Shown: one piece after another, positions 1-6,313 of the stretch
How the letters are laid out: each line of letters begins with the position of its first letter
Numbering within the stretch: the first letter of the stretch is position 1
Source of the DNA: 40CM-4-65-16 sp035279785
GTDB lineage: Bacteria > Chloroflexota > Dormibacteria > Dormibacterales > Dormibacteraceae
Direction: 5' to 3'
Length of the DNA: 24,676 nt
Assembly (NCBI GenBank): GCA_035279785.1
Contig: DATEHC010000048.1
Location: 1 to 24,676, forward strand
The notes under the pieces: generated by a model
Seen by the model: the letters and a program-made list of their open reading frames with translations, nothing else
Database searches by the model: none
What the model was told of the DNA's origin: nothing
Made by a program: the position numbers and the translations under genes

Positions 1-708
1 GCGAATCACGACCAGGCGTTGGGACAGGCCTTTGGCCCACGCGGTGCGGACGTAGTCCTGGCGCAGCGTCTCCAGCGTGCTGGCGCGCGTGAGCCTCGCG
101 GTGTAGGCGATGGGGAGGAGGGCGAGCGTGACGACCGGCATGAGCAGGTGCGAGTCGAGGCCGAAGTCCGCGGCGGGAAGGGAGAAGTTGCCGTCGGTCG
201 CCCGGTACATGAGCACGGCGAACACGACGACCATCAGCGCTCCGACCACGAAGTTGGGGAATGCGGCAGCCGCGGTGGCAAACCCCATCGTCACGTAGTC
301 GGCCTTGCGGTTCTGCCGCAGCGCGGCGAGCACGCCCAGCCCGATGCCCGCGGGCACGATGAGGAGGAACGCGAGGACGCCCAGCGTCGCGGTGTAGCCC
401 CAGCTCCCGCCGATGAGGCTCGTCACCGACTTCCCTTGGTACTGGTACGAGAGCCCGAAGTCGAGGTGCAGCGCATTCCAGACGTAGAGCTCGAACTGCC
501 GCAGCACTGGCTTGTCGAGCCCGTACTTCACGTTCAGGTCGTTGACCACGACCGCGGAGAGCTGCCTGCCGCCGGCGCGGTCCCACGGCGAGCCTGGTGC
601 CAGGTGCATCAGGACGAACGTGATGACGATCACGAAGAAGACGATGGGCACCATCCAGAGGATTCGCTTGACGATGAAGATCGCCAGCGAACCGGCTCGG
701 CTGCCCAT
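1..708 (-). CDS. Peptide/oligopeptide ABC transporter permease (DppB/OppB type), partial
   Basis: This is an inner-membrane permease subunit of a dipeptide/oligopeptide importer. Reading the minus strand from an ATG at 708 gives 236 uninterrupted codons that run off the window edge. An N-terminal segment (residues about 9-30) is strongly hydrophobic, and the periplasmic loop contains YGLDKPVLRQFELY, typical of the family. Further hydrophobic helices follow. The cytoplasmic EAA-type loop that docks on the ATPase appears near the cut end as TLRQDYVRTAWAKGLS. Family members are about 310-330 residues, so roughly 80-90 are missing. A GTG directly before the ATG is an alternative start. The gene follows the lipoprotein gene at 786-2492 after 77 bases, so the two are probably one operon, with a second permease and ATPases expected outside the window. 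Assignment to the family is firm; the substrate is not known. Confidence 0.93.
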   Translation of the reverse strand, partial: MGSRAGSLAIFIVKRILWMVPIVFFVIVITFVLMHLAPGSPWDRAGGRQLSAVVVNDLNVKYGLDKPVLRQFELYVWNALHLDFGLSYQYQGKSVTSLIGGSWGYTATLGVLAFLLIVPAGIGLGVLAALRQNRKADYVTMGFATAAAAFPNFVVGALMVVVFAVLMYRATDGNFSLPAADFGLDSHLLMPVVTLALLPIAYTARLTRASTLETLRQDYVRTAWAKGLSQRLVVIR

Positions 709-731
709 CACGCCGCGTATGCGTTGGGGAA

Positions 732-759
732 GCAGGGCGCCCGGCGCAGAGCGCCCTGC
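732..759 (-). terminator. Hairpin between binding-protein gene and permease gene
   Basis: A perfect 9-base-pair inverted repeat (GCAGGGCGC at 732-740 and GCGCCCTGC at 751-759) has a 10-base loop and lies in the 77-base gap between the lipoprotein stop and the permease start. No T-run follows on the minus strand. It is therefore better read as an attenuating or mRNA-stabilising stem than as a full terminator. Such stems commonly keep a binding protein in excess over its permease. Function is inferred. Confidence 0.6.
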
Positions 760-785
760 CACCGTTGACAAAGTTCCTCTGACTC

Positions 786-2492
786 CTAGTGCTGCTTGAT
801 GTAGGCGGTCACGTAGTTCTGGTCGCCGGGCAGCCATTCGTCGTCGAATGGCGTGACCTGGAGATTGCCGACGTAAGGCTTGACCAGGTCGTACTCGTAC
901 TGCTGGTAGAGCATCCCGATCGCGGCCGAGTCGATCAGGATCTTGCGGGCCGACGCGTAGTCCTTGTTGCGCTGGTTCTGGTCCAGCTCTGTGTCGGCCT
1001 TCGCCACGAGGGCGTCGTATCCGGGCAGCGTGGGGCAGCCCCAGTTCAGACCGTGGCATGCGGCGCTGGTGTAGACGTCGTACCAGTCCTGCTGGTCGGG
1101 GTAGTCCGCGCCCCATCCGTCTGCGCCGTAGATGTCGAAGTCAGCCTTGCGGATGCGCGTCGTCACCGTCTTGCTGTCGATGACGTCGAGCTGGATGTTG
1201 GTGCCCAGGTTCGTGTTCCACTGGGCGACTACGAACTGGTTCACGAGCTTGCTGCCGGTCGTGTTGCGGGTGAGCAGCTTGAGCTGGCTCAGCTGCGCGA
1301 CCGAGACGCCGGAGGCGGCGAGGTCCGCCTTGGCCGCGGCGACGTCGAAGCTCTGTGTCTTGTCCGACTCGTCGTAGCCGGTCATGCCCTTGGGGATGTA
1401 GCTCAGCGTTGCTTTGACCGTGCCGTGTAGGACGTCGTTGGCGAGCTTGTCACGGTCGATCGATTTGGACAGCGCCAGCCGCACGTTCTGGTTGTTGAGG
1501 ACCGGGTTCTTCCAGTTGTAGGTCATCCAGAAGTTGGACAGCTCGGGCCAGAGGTAGGCCTGCTTGCTCAGGGTGGGGTCGCTGCGCACGTAGGTCACGT
1601 CTGCCTGCGGCACGTTGATCTGGTCGAGCGCGCCGGTCTGGTACTTCGAGAAGGCAGTGTTCCCGTCGGCGATGAACTCGAACTCCAGCTGCTGGATCTT
1701 CGCCGTGCCGCCCCAGTAGGCCGGGGAGGGCACGAGCGTCGCGTGGTCCTTGGCGACGATCTCGGAGATCTTGAACGCGCCGTTACCAATGGTGGTCGAG
1801 ACGTTGTTGGCCCAGACCTCGGCCTTGGTGGCGTCGTTGGACGGGAACGGGCCGCCCGCGGCCTTCTCGACCACGTCCTTTCGGATCGGTGCGCCGACCC
1901 ACAGGGTGGCGACCCACTTGAAGTACGGCGCGGCGTGCTGCAGCTTGACGACGAAGGTGTGCGGGTCAGGGGCCGAGAGGCCCAGCGATTGCAGGTAACT
2001 GTCGATCGCGCTTGCGCTCGTCGCGTCGATCGAGCCGTAGTTCTGCCCGCCGGCGACGGTACCGTCGTAGAACGGGTCGACGTACCCGGACGCCAGGGCC
2101 GGGTTGAGCAGGCGCTGCCATCCGTAGACGAAATCGGACGCCGTCACCGGCTGGCCGTCACTCCACTTTCCGTTCGGCTGGAGGTGGAACGTGTAGGTAA
2201 GGCCGTCAGACGAGACGCTGTAGCTCGCCGCGGCGGCGGGCGCGACGTCGGTCAGGTCGGCCTTCGGCTTGAGCAGCGGCTCGAACACGTTGCGCCCGAG
2301 CGCTCCCTCGTAGGAGTACGTCTGCTGGCCGGGGTCGTAGCTGTTCGGCTCGGTGACGTCGTTGGCGCGGTAGACCTGTCTGTCGGGCGGGGCGAGCGCG
2401 GTGCTCGAGCTCGGGCTCGTCCCGCCACACGCGGCTATGACCAAGCCGGCACTCACGAATGCGATCAGACGGAAGGGGGTGCCTATCGACAT
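786..2492 (-). CDS. Peptide ABC transporter substrate-binding lipoprotein (SBP_bac_5 / OppA family)
   Basis: This is an extracytoplasmic solute-binding lipoprotein of 568 residues that should capture peptides and pass them to the downstream permease. The chosen ATG at 2492 gives a short signal sequence with lipobox IAAC and modified Cys22, followed by a Gly/Ser linker. A longer reading to 2573 would place a charged, Pro/Arg-rich stretch before the signal and is rejected. A GAGG sits about 9 bases upstream. Family features are visible: an early YDPG segment, a DGLTYTFHLQPNGKWSDGQP block typical of SBP family 5, the ASDFVYGWQRL segment, and NVRLALSKSIDR in the second lobe. Length is normal. The gene is divergent from the regulator at 2703, which is a candidate regulator of it. 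Family is certain; the exact ligand (peptide, nickel chelate or other) cannot be told. Confidence 0.93.
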   Translation of the reverse strand: MSIGTPFRLIAFVSAGLVIAACGGTSPSSSTALAPPDRQVYRANDVTEPNSYDPGQQTYSYEGALGRNVFEPLLKPKADLTDVAPAAAASYSVSSDGLTYTFHLQPNGKWSDGQPVTASDFVYGWQRLLNPALASGYVDPFYDGTVAGGQNYGSIDATSASAIDSYLQSLGLSAPDPHTFVVKLQHAAPYFKWVATLWVGAPIRKDVVEKAAGGPFPSNDATKAEVWANNVSTTIGNGAFKISEIVAKDHATLVPSPAYWGGTAKIQQLEFEFIADGNTAFSKYQTGALDQINVPQADVTYVRSDPTLSKQAYLWPELSNFWMTYNWKNPVLNNQNVRLALSKSIDRDKLANDVLHGTVKATLSYIPKGMTGYDESDKTQSFDVAAAKADLAASGVSVAQLSQLKLLTRNTTGSKLVNQFVVAQWNTNLGTNIQLDVIDSKTVTTRIRKADFDIYGADGWGADYPDQQDWYDVYTSAACHGLNWGCPTLPGYDALVAKADTELDQNQRNKDYASARKILIDSAAIGMLYQQYEYDLVKPYVGNLQVTPFDDEWLPGDQNYVTAYIKQH

Positions 2493-2591
2493 AGGGACGA
2501 CCTCACAACCTCTTTCCTGCCGCCTTCTTCCCGGCGCGGGCCGGGGCGAGAGTGCGCCGGCGGCAGGACTCACTCAGTTCGTGCTGGACGA

Positions 2592-2620
2592 CCTCCCCAA
2601 AGGAAGGGGCGAGCGCCGGC
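2592..2620. repeat. Possible decayed copy of the palindromic repeat seen at 3955-4045
   Basis: The stretch begins CCTCCCC, continues to AAGGGGC and then GAGCGCCGG. This is the same order of blocks (CCTCCCC, short spacer, GGGG, GCGCCGG) as the better preserved element at the end of the regulator gene. The match is short and imperfect. It lies in the leader of the binding-protein gene. Low-confidence call by eye. Confidence 0.25.
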
Positions 2621-2657
2621 CCGCAGAGGCTGTTCGGCGCTCACCGTGAGTCTGAGA

Positions 2658-2678
2658 GTTTCCGGACGTTCGGGAAAC
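2658..2678. promoter_or_regulatory. Inverted repeat, candidate operator in the divergent region
   Basis: The arms GTTTCC and GGAAAC are perfect and sit 9 bases apart. Within the 21-base site, 8 of the 10 possible symmetric pairs match. The site lies about 13 bases upstream of the proposed -10 of the regulator gene, so a bound dimer would cover the -35 region. That is a typical place for an autoregulatory winged-helix repressor operator. The binding protein is inferred to be the product of the gene at 2703. Confidence 0.45.
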
Positions 2679-2690
2679 ACCGTACGTTAG

Positions 2691-2702
2691 GATAATTCCA
2701 AC
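2691..2702 (+). promoter_or_regulatory. -10 element of a probable leaderless promoter
   Basis: GATAAT (2691-2696) matches the bacterial -10 consensus at five of six positions. It is followed by only six bases before the GTG start at 2703, so transcription would begin on or next to the start codon. No Shine-Dalgarno sequence fits in front of this GTG. The same spacing occurs before the Rid-family gene at 20784. Confidence 0.5.
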
Positions 2703-4058
2703 GTGCCCCGGACGCAAGCCCCCCAGACGCCCCAGGTGATCGATCGAAGCGCGGCGCGTTCCCTGGAGTTCGCGATCGAGTACGGCACGGGGCTGGAAGC
2801 GGTCCTCTGCATGGTCGTGCTCAACGGCGAGCCGCCCTTCGCGAGCTTCGAGCGCGGAGCCGACCTGGCCCGGGCCGTGCGGCGGGGACTGCCGCCGTCG
2901 GTGAGCCGAGCGCGGAGCAAGCTCGCGACGCCGCAGGGCGATCCATGGTCGGCGCTGTTCGCGAGCCTCGCCGCCGACGGCGATGAACGGCACGACGCCG
3001 CCGCGGTCCTCGAGCGGCTCGAAGGGATGCCGCCCTCGGAGCTGAAGCTGACGATGCTGGGGTTCGGTCGCGGCGGTCAGCGCGACGCCGCCGCCTACCG
3101 GGCCGTAGCGGCCGGCGACAAGAGCGCGATCCCTGCGCTGCGCAGGATCGCCGCCGCGGAAGGCCGCGCCGAGGAGATCGAGCCCATCCTTAAGATCACC
3201 GCGACCGAGCTGCGGGGCCTGGTCCTCGACGCGCTGCGCGATCTCCCTCCGGAGCTGTTCGCCGGGCCGAGCGCGGCGGAGCTCCTCGAGCGGGACGCGG
3301 TTGCGGCGACCCAGCAGCTCTTCGACAGCCGCGACCGGGAGACCGTCATCGAGCGCCTGACCCGCGGGCTCATGTTCAAGCCCGAGCACGGAATCACGGG
3401 GTTGGTGCTCGTGCCGAGCCTCGTCCACCGGCCGTGGACCCTTGTGGTCGACCACGCCAACCTCAAGGTCTTCTGCTATCCGTGCCGGCTCGAATCCGAG
3501 CTGTCGGCGCCGGACCTCGGTTTGATCGCGATCTACCGCGCCCTCGGCGACGGCACCCGGCTTCGCATCCTCCGCCGTCTCGCCGGCGGGCCCGCGAGCG
3601 TCGCCCAGATGAGCGAGCAGCTCGGCCTGGCCAAGTCGACCGTCCACGAGCACCTGCTGAGCCTCCGCACGGCGGGCCTGGTGCGGTTGCCGGCGTCAGG
3701 CGGATTCGAGCTGGTGCCGGAGCTACCCGACTTGAACTGGATGCTGAAGGAATTCCTCGGCCTCGAGATGCGCCGGCAGTGCGAGACGTGCGGGGCCCAA
3801 CTCCAGACCGATGGCGCCGCGTTCATCTGCAGCTACGAGTGCACGTTCTGCGAGTCGTGCGCCAGGGTCCACCACGGCGTGTGCCCCAACTGCGAGGGGG
3901 AGCTCGTGCAGCGCCCTCGCCGTCCAAAAGGCGCGGCCCGGCACGAACATGGCTCCTCCCCCTCCTCCCCACGAAGTGGGAAGGTGCCGAATCCTCCTCC
4001 CCACGGAGTGGGGAGGTGGCGCGAAGCGCCGGAGGGGCGCCGAAGGATCGGGGCCTAG
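2703..4058 (+). CDS. ArsR-like winged-helix regulator with C-terminal DUF1272-like Cys-rich domain
   Basis: A predicted DNA-binding regulator of 451 residues. Residues about 15-265 form a long alpha-helical N-terminal region like that of other large ArsR-type regulators. Residues about 275-340 are a winged helix: YRALGDGTRLRILRRL, then the recognition region KSTVHEHLLSLRTAGLV. Residues 357-407 hold eight cysteines (C360, C363, C376, C380, C383, C386, C394, C397) in the pattern CETC, ICSYECTFCESC, CPNC, then RPRRP. This is the signature of DUF1272, normally a small stand-alone protein, and probably a zinc site. The last 40 or so residues are Pro/Arg/Gly-rich and are encoded by a palindromic repeat, so they are probably a recent extension. 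The GTG start appears leaderless. The gene is divergent from the peptide transporter lipoprotein gene. Target genes and the signal sensed are unknown. Confidence 0.85.
   Translation: MPRTQAPQTPQVIDRSAARSLEFAIEYGTGLEAVLCMVVLNGEPPFASFERGADLARAVRRGLPPSVSRARSKLATPQGDPWSALFASLAADGDERHDAAAVLERLEGMPPSELKLTMLGFGRGGQRDAAAYRAVAAGDKSAIPALRRIAAAEGRAEEIEPILKITATELRGLVLDALRDLPPELFAGPSAAELLERDAVAATQQLFDSRDRETVIERLTRGLMFKPEHGITGLVLVPSLVHRPWTLVVDHANLKVFCYPCRLESELSAPDLGLIAIYRALGDGTRLRILRRLAGGPASVAQMSEQLGLAKSTVHEHLLSLRTAGLVRLPASGGFELVPELPDLNWMLKEFLGLEMRRQCETCGAQLQTDGAAFICSYECTFCESCARVHHGVCPNCEGELVQRPRRPKGAARHEHGSSPSSPRSGKVPNPPPHGVGRWREAPEGRRRIGA
3955..4045. repeat. REP/RIME-like palindromic element at the 3' end of the regulator gene
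   Basis: Three stem-loops occur in a row. The first is CCTCCCCAC/GTGGGAAGG with loop GAA (3964-3984, one mismatch). The second is CCTCCCCAC/GTGGGGAGG with loop GGA (3996-4016, perfect 9 pairs). The third is GGCGC/GCGCC with loop GAA (4018-4030), followed by GGAGGGGCGCC. The first two stems are near-copies of one another. Similar CCTCCCCAC...GTGGGGAGGTGGCGC...GCGCCGGAGGGG modules occur as dispersed intergenic repeats in other GC-rich genomes (from memory). Here the element is read as codons of the regulator's tail and could also act as its transcription terminator. Confidence 0.7.
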
Positions 4059-4061
4059 TCC

Positions 4062-4394
4062 CTAGCTGGTCCGCGCCATCGTGTGGATCCCGATCGACAT
4101 CAAGGCGTAAGCCGGCGCGTCCGCCCTCGTCTTGTGCTCGACCCGCCGCGGGACGACGAACACGTCCCCGGCCTCGAGTGTCACGGCGGGCTCCTCCTCG
4201 AGCTCGATCACAAACGTCCCCTCCCAGCAGACGAAGAGCTGGTCTTCCTCGTGGTGGTGCCAGTCCATGGTGCCGTCGAGCCTCAGCAATCGGAGCACCG
4301 ATTCGTTCGCGGTGACGACGTCCCGCGCGTCCCACGCGACGGAGATCGAACGGGCGAGCTTCGAGATCGAGATGGCCTCGTATGACCGCGACAT
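4062..4394 (-). CDS. Small cupin-domain protein
   Basis: A single-domain cupin of 110 residues, probably cytosolic since no signal peptide is visible. The first cupin motif is WHHHEEDQLFVCWEG, with clustered His and a Glu as metal ligands. The second motif is GDVFVVPRRVEHKT, with the conserved Pro and His. The ATG at 4394 is preferred, because the longer reading to 4463 adds residues encoded by the terminator hairpin at 4431-4462. The protein most resembles small cupins with a sugar-isomerase or sensor-like role; the reaction, if any, cannot be assigned. The gene converges on the regulator gene with a gap of only three bases. Confidence 0.82.
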   Translation of the reverse strand: MSRSYEAISISKLARSISVAWDARDVVTANESVLRLLRLDGTMDWHHHEEDQLFVCWEGTFVIELEEEPAVTLEAGDVFVVPRRVEHKTRADAPAYALMSIGIHTMARTS

Positions 4395-4430
4395 CGCGTC
4401 ATTATCGTGCGTCCGGTAAAGACCGAACGC

Positions 4431-4462
4431 TGAGGGAGGGACCGTCGGCGGTCCCTCCCTCA
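4431..4462. terminator. Strong perfect hairpin terminator (14-bp stem, 4-base loop)
   Basis: TGAGGGAGGGACCG at 4431-4444 pairs perfectly with its complement at 4449-4462 around the tetraloop TCGG. It begins nine bases beyond the stop of the gene at 4471-4863 and ends 36 bases before the cupin ATG, so it probably ends minus-strand transcription of the former. There is no T-run on the minus-strand exit side. It is therefore a stem-only terminator of the kind described in high-GC bacteria. Confidence 0.75.
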
Positions 4463-4470
4463 AATCGGGC

Positions 4471-4863
4471 TCAGGGCAGGTACCACACCGGGTGGGCCTC
4501 CGGCGCCGGCTCCTGGGCTGGGGTCGCGTCCGCGGTCGCGTAGCTCAGGGTCTCGAGGTACTCGTCGACCTTGAAAGGACGATCGACCAGCGGGGTCATG
4601 TAGCCCTTGACCCACGACGGAACCTGCGCGACCCCGGTCGAGCGGTCCGCCGGCTGCACCCGAGTCAGGTCCGACTGGGTGGCGTCCTCTTGCGGCGCGG
4701 CGAAGTGCGCCTGCACCGCCGGCTGCGCGGGCGAGAGCTCGCGCGCGGTCAGCGCCCTGACCGCGTATCCGCCGCCTGCCCCGGCGAGCAGAGCGACGCT
4801 GATGGCGGCGGCGAACGCGCCGGCGCCGAACGATGAGATTCGGGTGCCTTGTATGGCAGCCAT
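4471..4863 (-). CDS. Membrane-anchored or secreted hypothetical protein
   Basis: The product has 130 residues and I do not recognise the family. Residues about 11-36 form one Ala/Gly-rich hydrophobic segment (SFGAGAFAAAISVALLAGAG) that can act as a signal anchor. The remainder is polar, Pro/Ala-rich and probably outside the membrane, with a short ordered-looking stretch VPSWVKGYMTPLVDRPFKVDEYLETL. No cysteine or catalytic motif is visible. The ATG at 4863 is well supported by GGAGGAAATCGAG directly upstream. It lies downstream of two other exported proteins on the same strand, so an envelope role is likely but unproven. Confidence 0.72.
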   Translation of the reverse strand: MAAIQGTRISSFGAGAFAAAISVALLAGAGGGYAVRALTARELSPAQPAVQAHFAAPQEDATQSDLTRVQPADRSTGVAQVPSWVKGYMTPLVDRPFKVDEYLETLSYATADATPAQEPAPEAHPVWYLP

Positions 4864-4944
4864 CTCGATTTCCTCCGAACAGCTCGAGCGGTTGCTGCGA
4901 GCGGGTTGCCTGCGACGGTGGCAGCGTCCGCCCGCTCCTTCAAC

Positions 4945-4973
4945 AGGCGCTCAAGCGCCCCTCAAGGGCGCCT
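4945..4973. terminator. GC-rich hairpin after the gene at 4979-5488
   Basis: AGGCGC at 4945-4950 pairs with GCGCCT at 4968-4973. An alternative inner stem GCGCCC/GGGCGC (4955-4960 and 4966-4971, loop CTCAA) shares part of the same sequence. It begins five bases past the stop codon on the minus strand and lacks a T-run. It probably acts as a terminator or attenuator between two envelope genes. Confidence 0.45.
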
Positions 4974-4978
4974 CTTGT

Positions 4979-5488
4979 TCAGCCGAGCGCGATCGAGACC
5001 GGTTCCGGGATGACGCCGAGATCGGGATCCCACACCAGCGACGTGCCCGCGGGCGACGTGACGGCAAAGCACAACTGCCTCGGCGCCGAAGTCGCTCCGC
5101 GATTGACGTCCACCTCGGGCCAGTTCGGGCAGTCCGCGCTGAAGACCGGCCTGAGGGTGCGACCGCCGGCGCGCAGCGTGAAGTCGGCCGGGCTCGTGTG
5201 CCGGTAGCTGACCGCCTCGAACATCTGCGGCTGGGTGTGATTGCGAAAGACCACGGTCAACACCAGCTGGTTGGACTGCGCCTCGACGGAGGTCACGTCA
5301 ACCTCGAACCCGGCGGGGGCTCCGCACGGGCTCGGCGCGCATCGCTCATTGGGATTCTGCGAAGACTGACCGGAAGGATTGCCGCGCGGCTGAAGCGAGA
5401 TCACCGCGAACGCGGCGGCTCCCAGCACGATGAAGGCCACCGGCACCAGGATCGCGAATGCGACAACACGTGGGCGCGAAAACTTCAT
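4979..5488 (-). CDS. Membrane-anchored protein with a DUF4352-like extracytoplasmic domain
   Basis: The product has 169 residues. Residues about 8-32 are one strong transmembrane segment following a KFSRPR positive patch, so the rest should face outward. The C-terminal domain alternates short beta-strand-like stretches (GFEVDVTSVEAQSNQLVLTV, VFRNHTQ, ADFTLRAGGRTLRP, RQLCFAVTSPAGTSLVW). This layout resembles the immunoglobulin-like DUF4352 family of lipoproteins and membrane proteins. Four cysteines lie in the outer domain and could form disulfides. The ATG at 5488 is chosen because upstream codons in the same frame only shadow the YceI gene. The fold assignment is by pattern only and the function is unknown. 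Confidence 0.7.
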   Translation of the reverse strand: MKFSRPRVVAFAILVPVAFIVLGAAAFAVISLQPRGNPSGQSSQNPNERCAPSPCGAPAGFEVDVTSVEAQSNQLVLTVVFRNHTQPQMFEAVSYRHTSPADFTLRAGGRTLRPVFSADCPNWPEVDVNRGATSAPRQLCFAVTSPAGTSLVWDPDLGVIPEPVSIALG

Positions 5489-5535
5489 GGCGAGACTCAC
5501 TGACAAAGCACCGCGGAGTGCGCGTTTGTGGCGCG

Positions 5536-6231
5536 CTAAGCGTGGACGAGCTTCAGGTCGTACTCGATCGTCACCGAGGGCTGCGCCTTGGTAAAGGAGA
5601 TGTCGGGCGGCTCGATGGCGAAGTCGCGCATGTCGACCGAGATGGCGCCTGCCACCTCGGCCGCGGCGCCCGTGGACTGCGCCTGCACGTGGGCGGTGAC
5701 GTTGCGGGTCACGCCGTGGACGGTCAGCTTGCCGGGAACGTCGACGCTGACTGGGCCGCTTGCGGGCATCGGAAAGCTGGCGCTGTCCGCGACGAACACG
5801 GCGGTCGGGAAGTTGTTGGTCTGGAGGTAGATCGAACGCACGAAGAAATCGCGCTGATAAACCTGGTACGTCGCGTACTTGTCCTGGCTCGTGAGCGAAG
5901 CGAGCTGAACGGTGAATCTCATCTGCGAGATCTTCACCGTCCCGCCGGTGACCGCCACGTCGAGGCTTCCCGTCACGTCTGAAGTTCGCGCCACGGCCTC
6001 GGTCTGGGACGGCTGGTTGATGAACTGCTCCTTCGCGCGGTAGCCGACCTGCGAGCCGGTCCCGACCGTCCATTTCCCGGCGAGCGCCGAGGATGCTGTC
6101 GCAGAACCTGGACTGCTCAGCGCGAGGGCCTGCGGCGCGCTGTGCCGGCTCAAGAGGAACGTTCCGGCGCCGGCCGCGGCCGCGAGGACCACGACCGCGA
6201 CGGCCCCGATGAAGATGACCCGCGGATTCAG
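5536..6231 (-). CDS. YceI-like family protein, secreted or membrane-anchored
   Basis: A YceI/lipocalin-like domain predicted to bind an isoprenoid or other lipid-like ligand outside the membrane. The mature part starts GKWTVGTGSQVGYRAKEQF, matching the family's opening strand, and continues with ...GSLDVAVTGGTVKISQMRFTV, then DFFVRSIYLQTNNFPTAVFV (the DxxF...FPTA block) and ...GKLTVHGVTRNVTAHVQ, all typical of YceI. A GTG at 6192 gives 218 residues with a signal lacking a charged N-region. Reading from the in-frame CTG at 6231 gives 231 residues starting MNPRVIFIGAVAVVVLAAAA, a much better signal or anchor. No ATG, GTG or TTG lies between that CTG and the upstream in-frame stop. I prefer the CTG with reservation. 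It probably heads a short unit with the two anchored proteins downstream. Confidence 0.85.
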   Translation of the reverse strand: MNPRVIFIGAVAVVVLAAAAGAGTFLLSRHSAPQALALSSPGSATASSALAGKWTVGTGSQVGYRAKEQFINQPSQTEAVARTSDVTGSLDVAVTGGTVKISQMRFTVQLASLTSQDKYATYQVYQRDFFVRSIYLQTNNFPTAVFVADSASFPMPASGPVSVDVPGKLTVHGVTRNVTAHVQAQSTGAAAEVAGAISVDMRDFAIEPPDISFTKAQPSVTIEYDLKLVHA

Positions 6232-6313
6232 TCGCGTAACGGCCGAGCCTAAGCGCGGATCGGCTTCGCGTCAACGATCCACGACAACTTGGCCATCGGT
6301 TTATCCCGATGGA

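Noticed and set aside
19..768. A 249-codon plus-strand frame at the left edge
   Set aside because: It is antisense to the partial permease, whose translated sequence clearly matches the DppB/OppB family.
2574..2640. An extended N-terminus for the binding-protein gene (start at 2573)
   Set aside because: It would place about 27 charged, Pro/Arg-rich residues before the lipoprotein signal; the ATG at 2492 gives a normal signal peptide.
2574..3653. A 359-codon minus-strand frame opposite the first regulator
   Set aside because: Shadow of the regulator, with no motif; it would also run into the lipoprotein leader.
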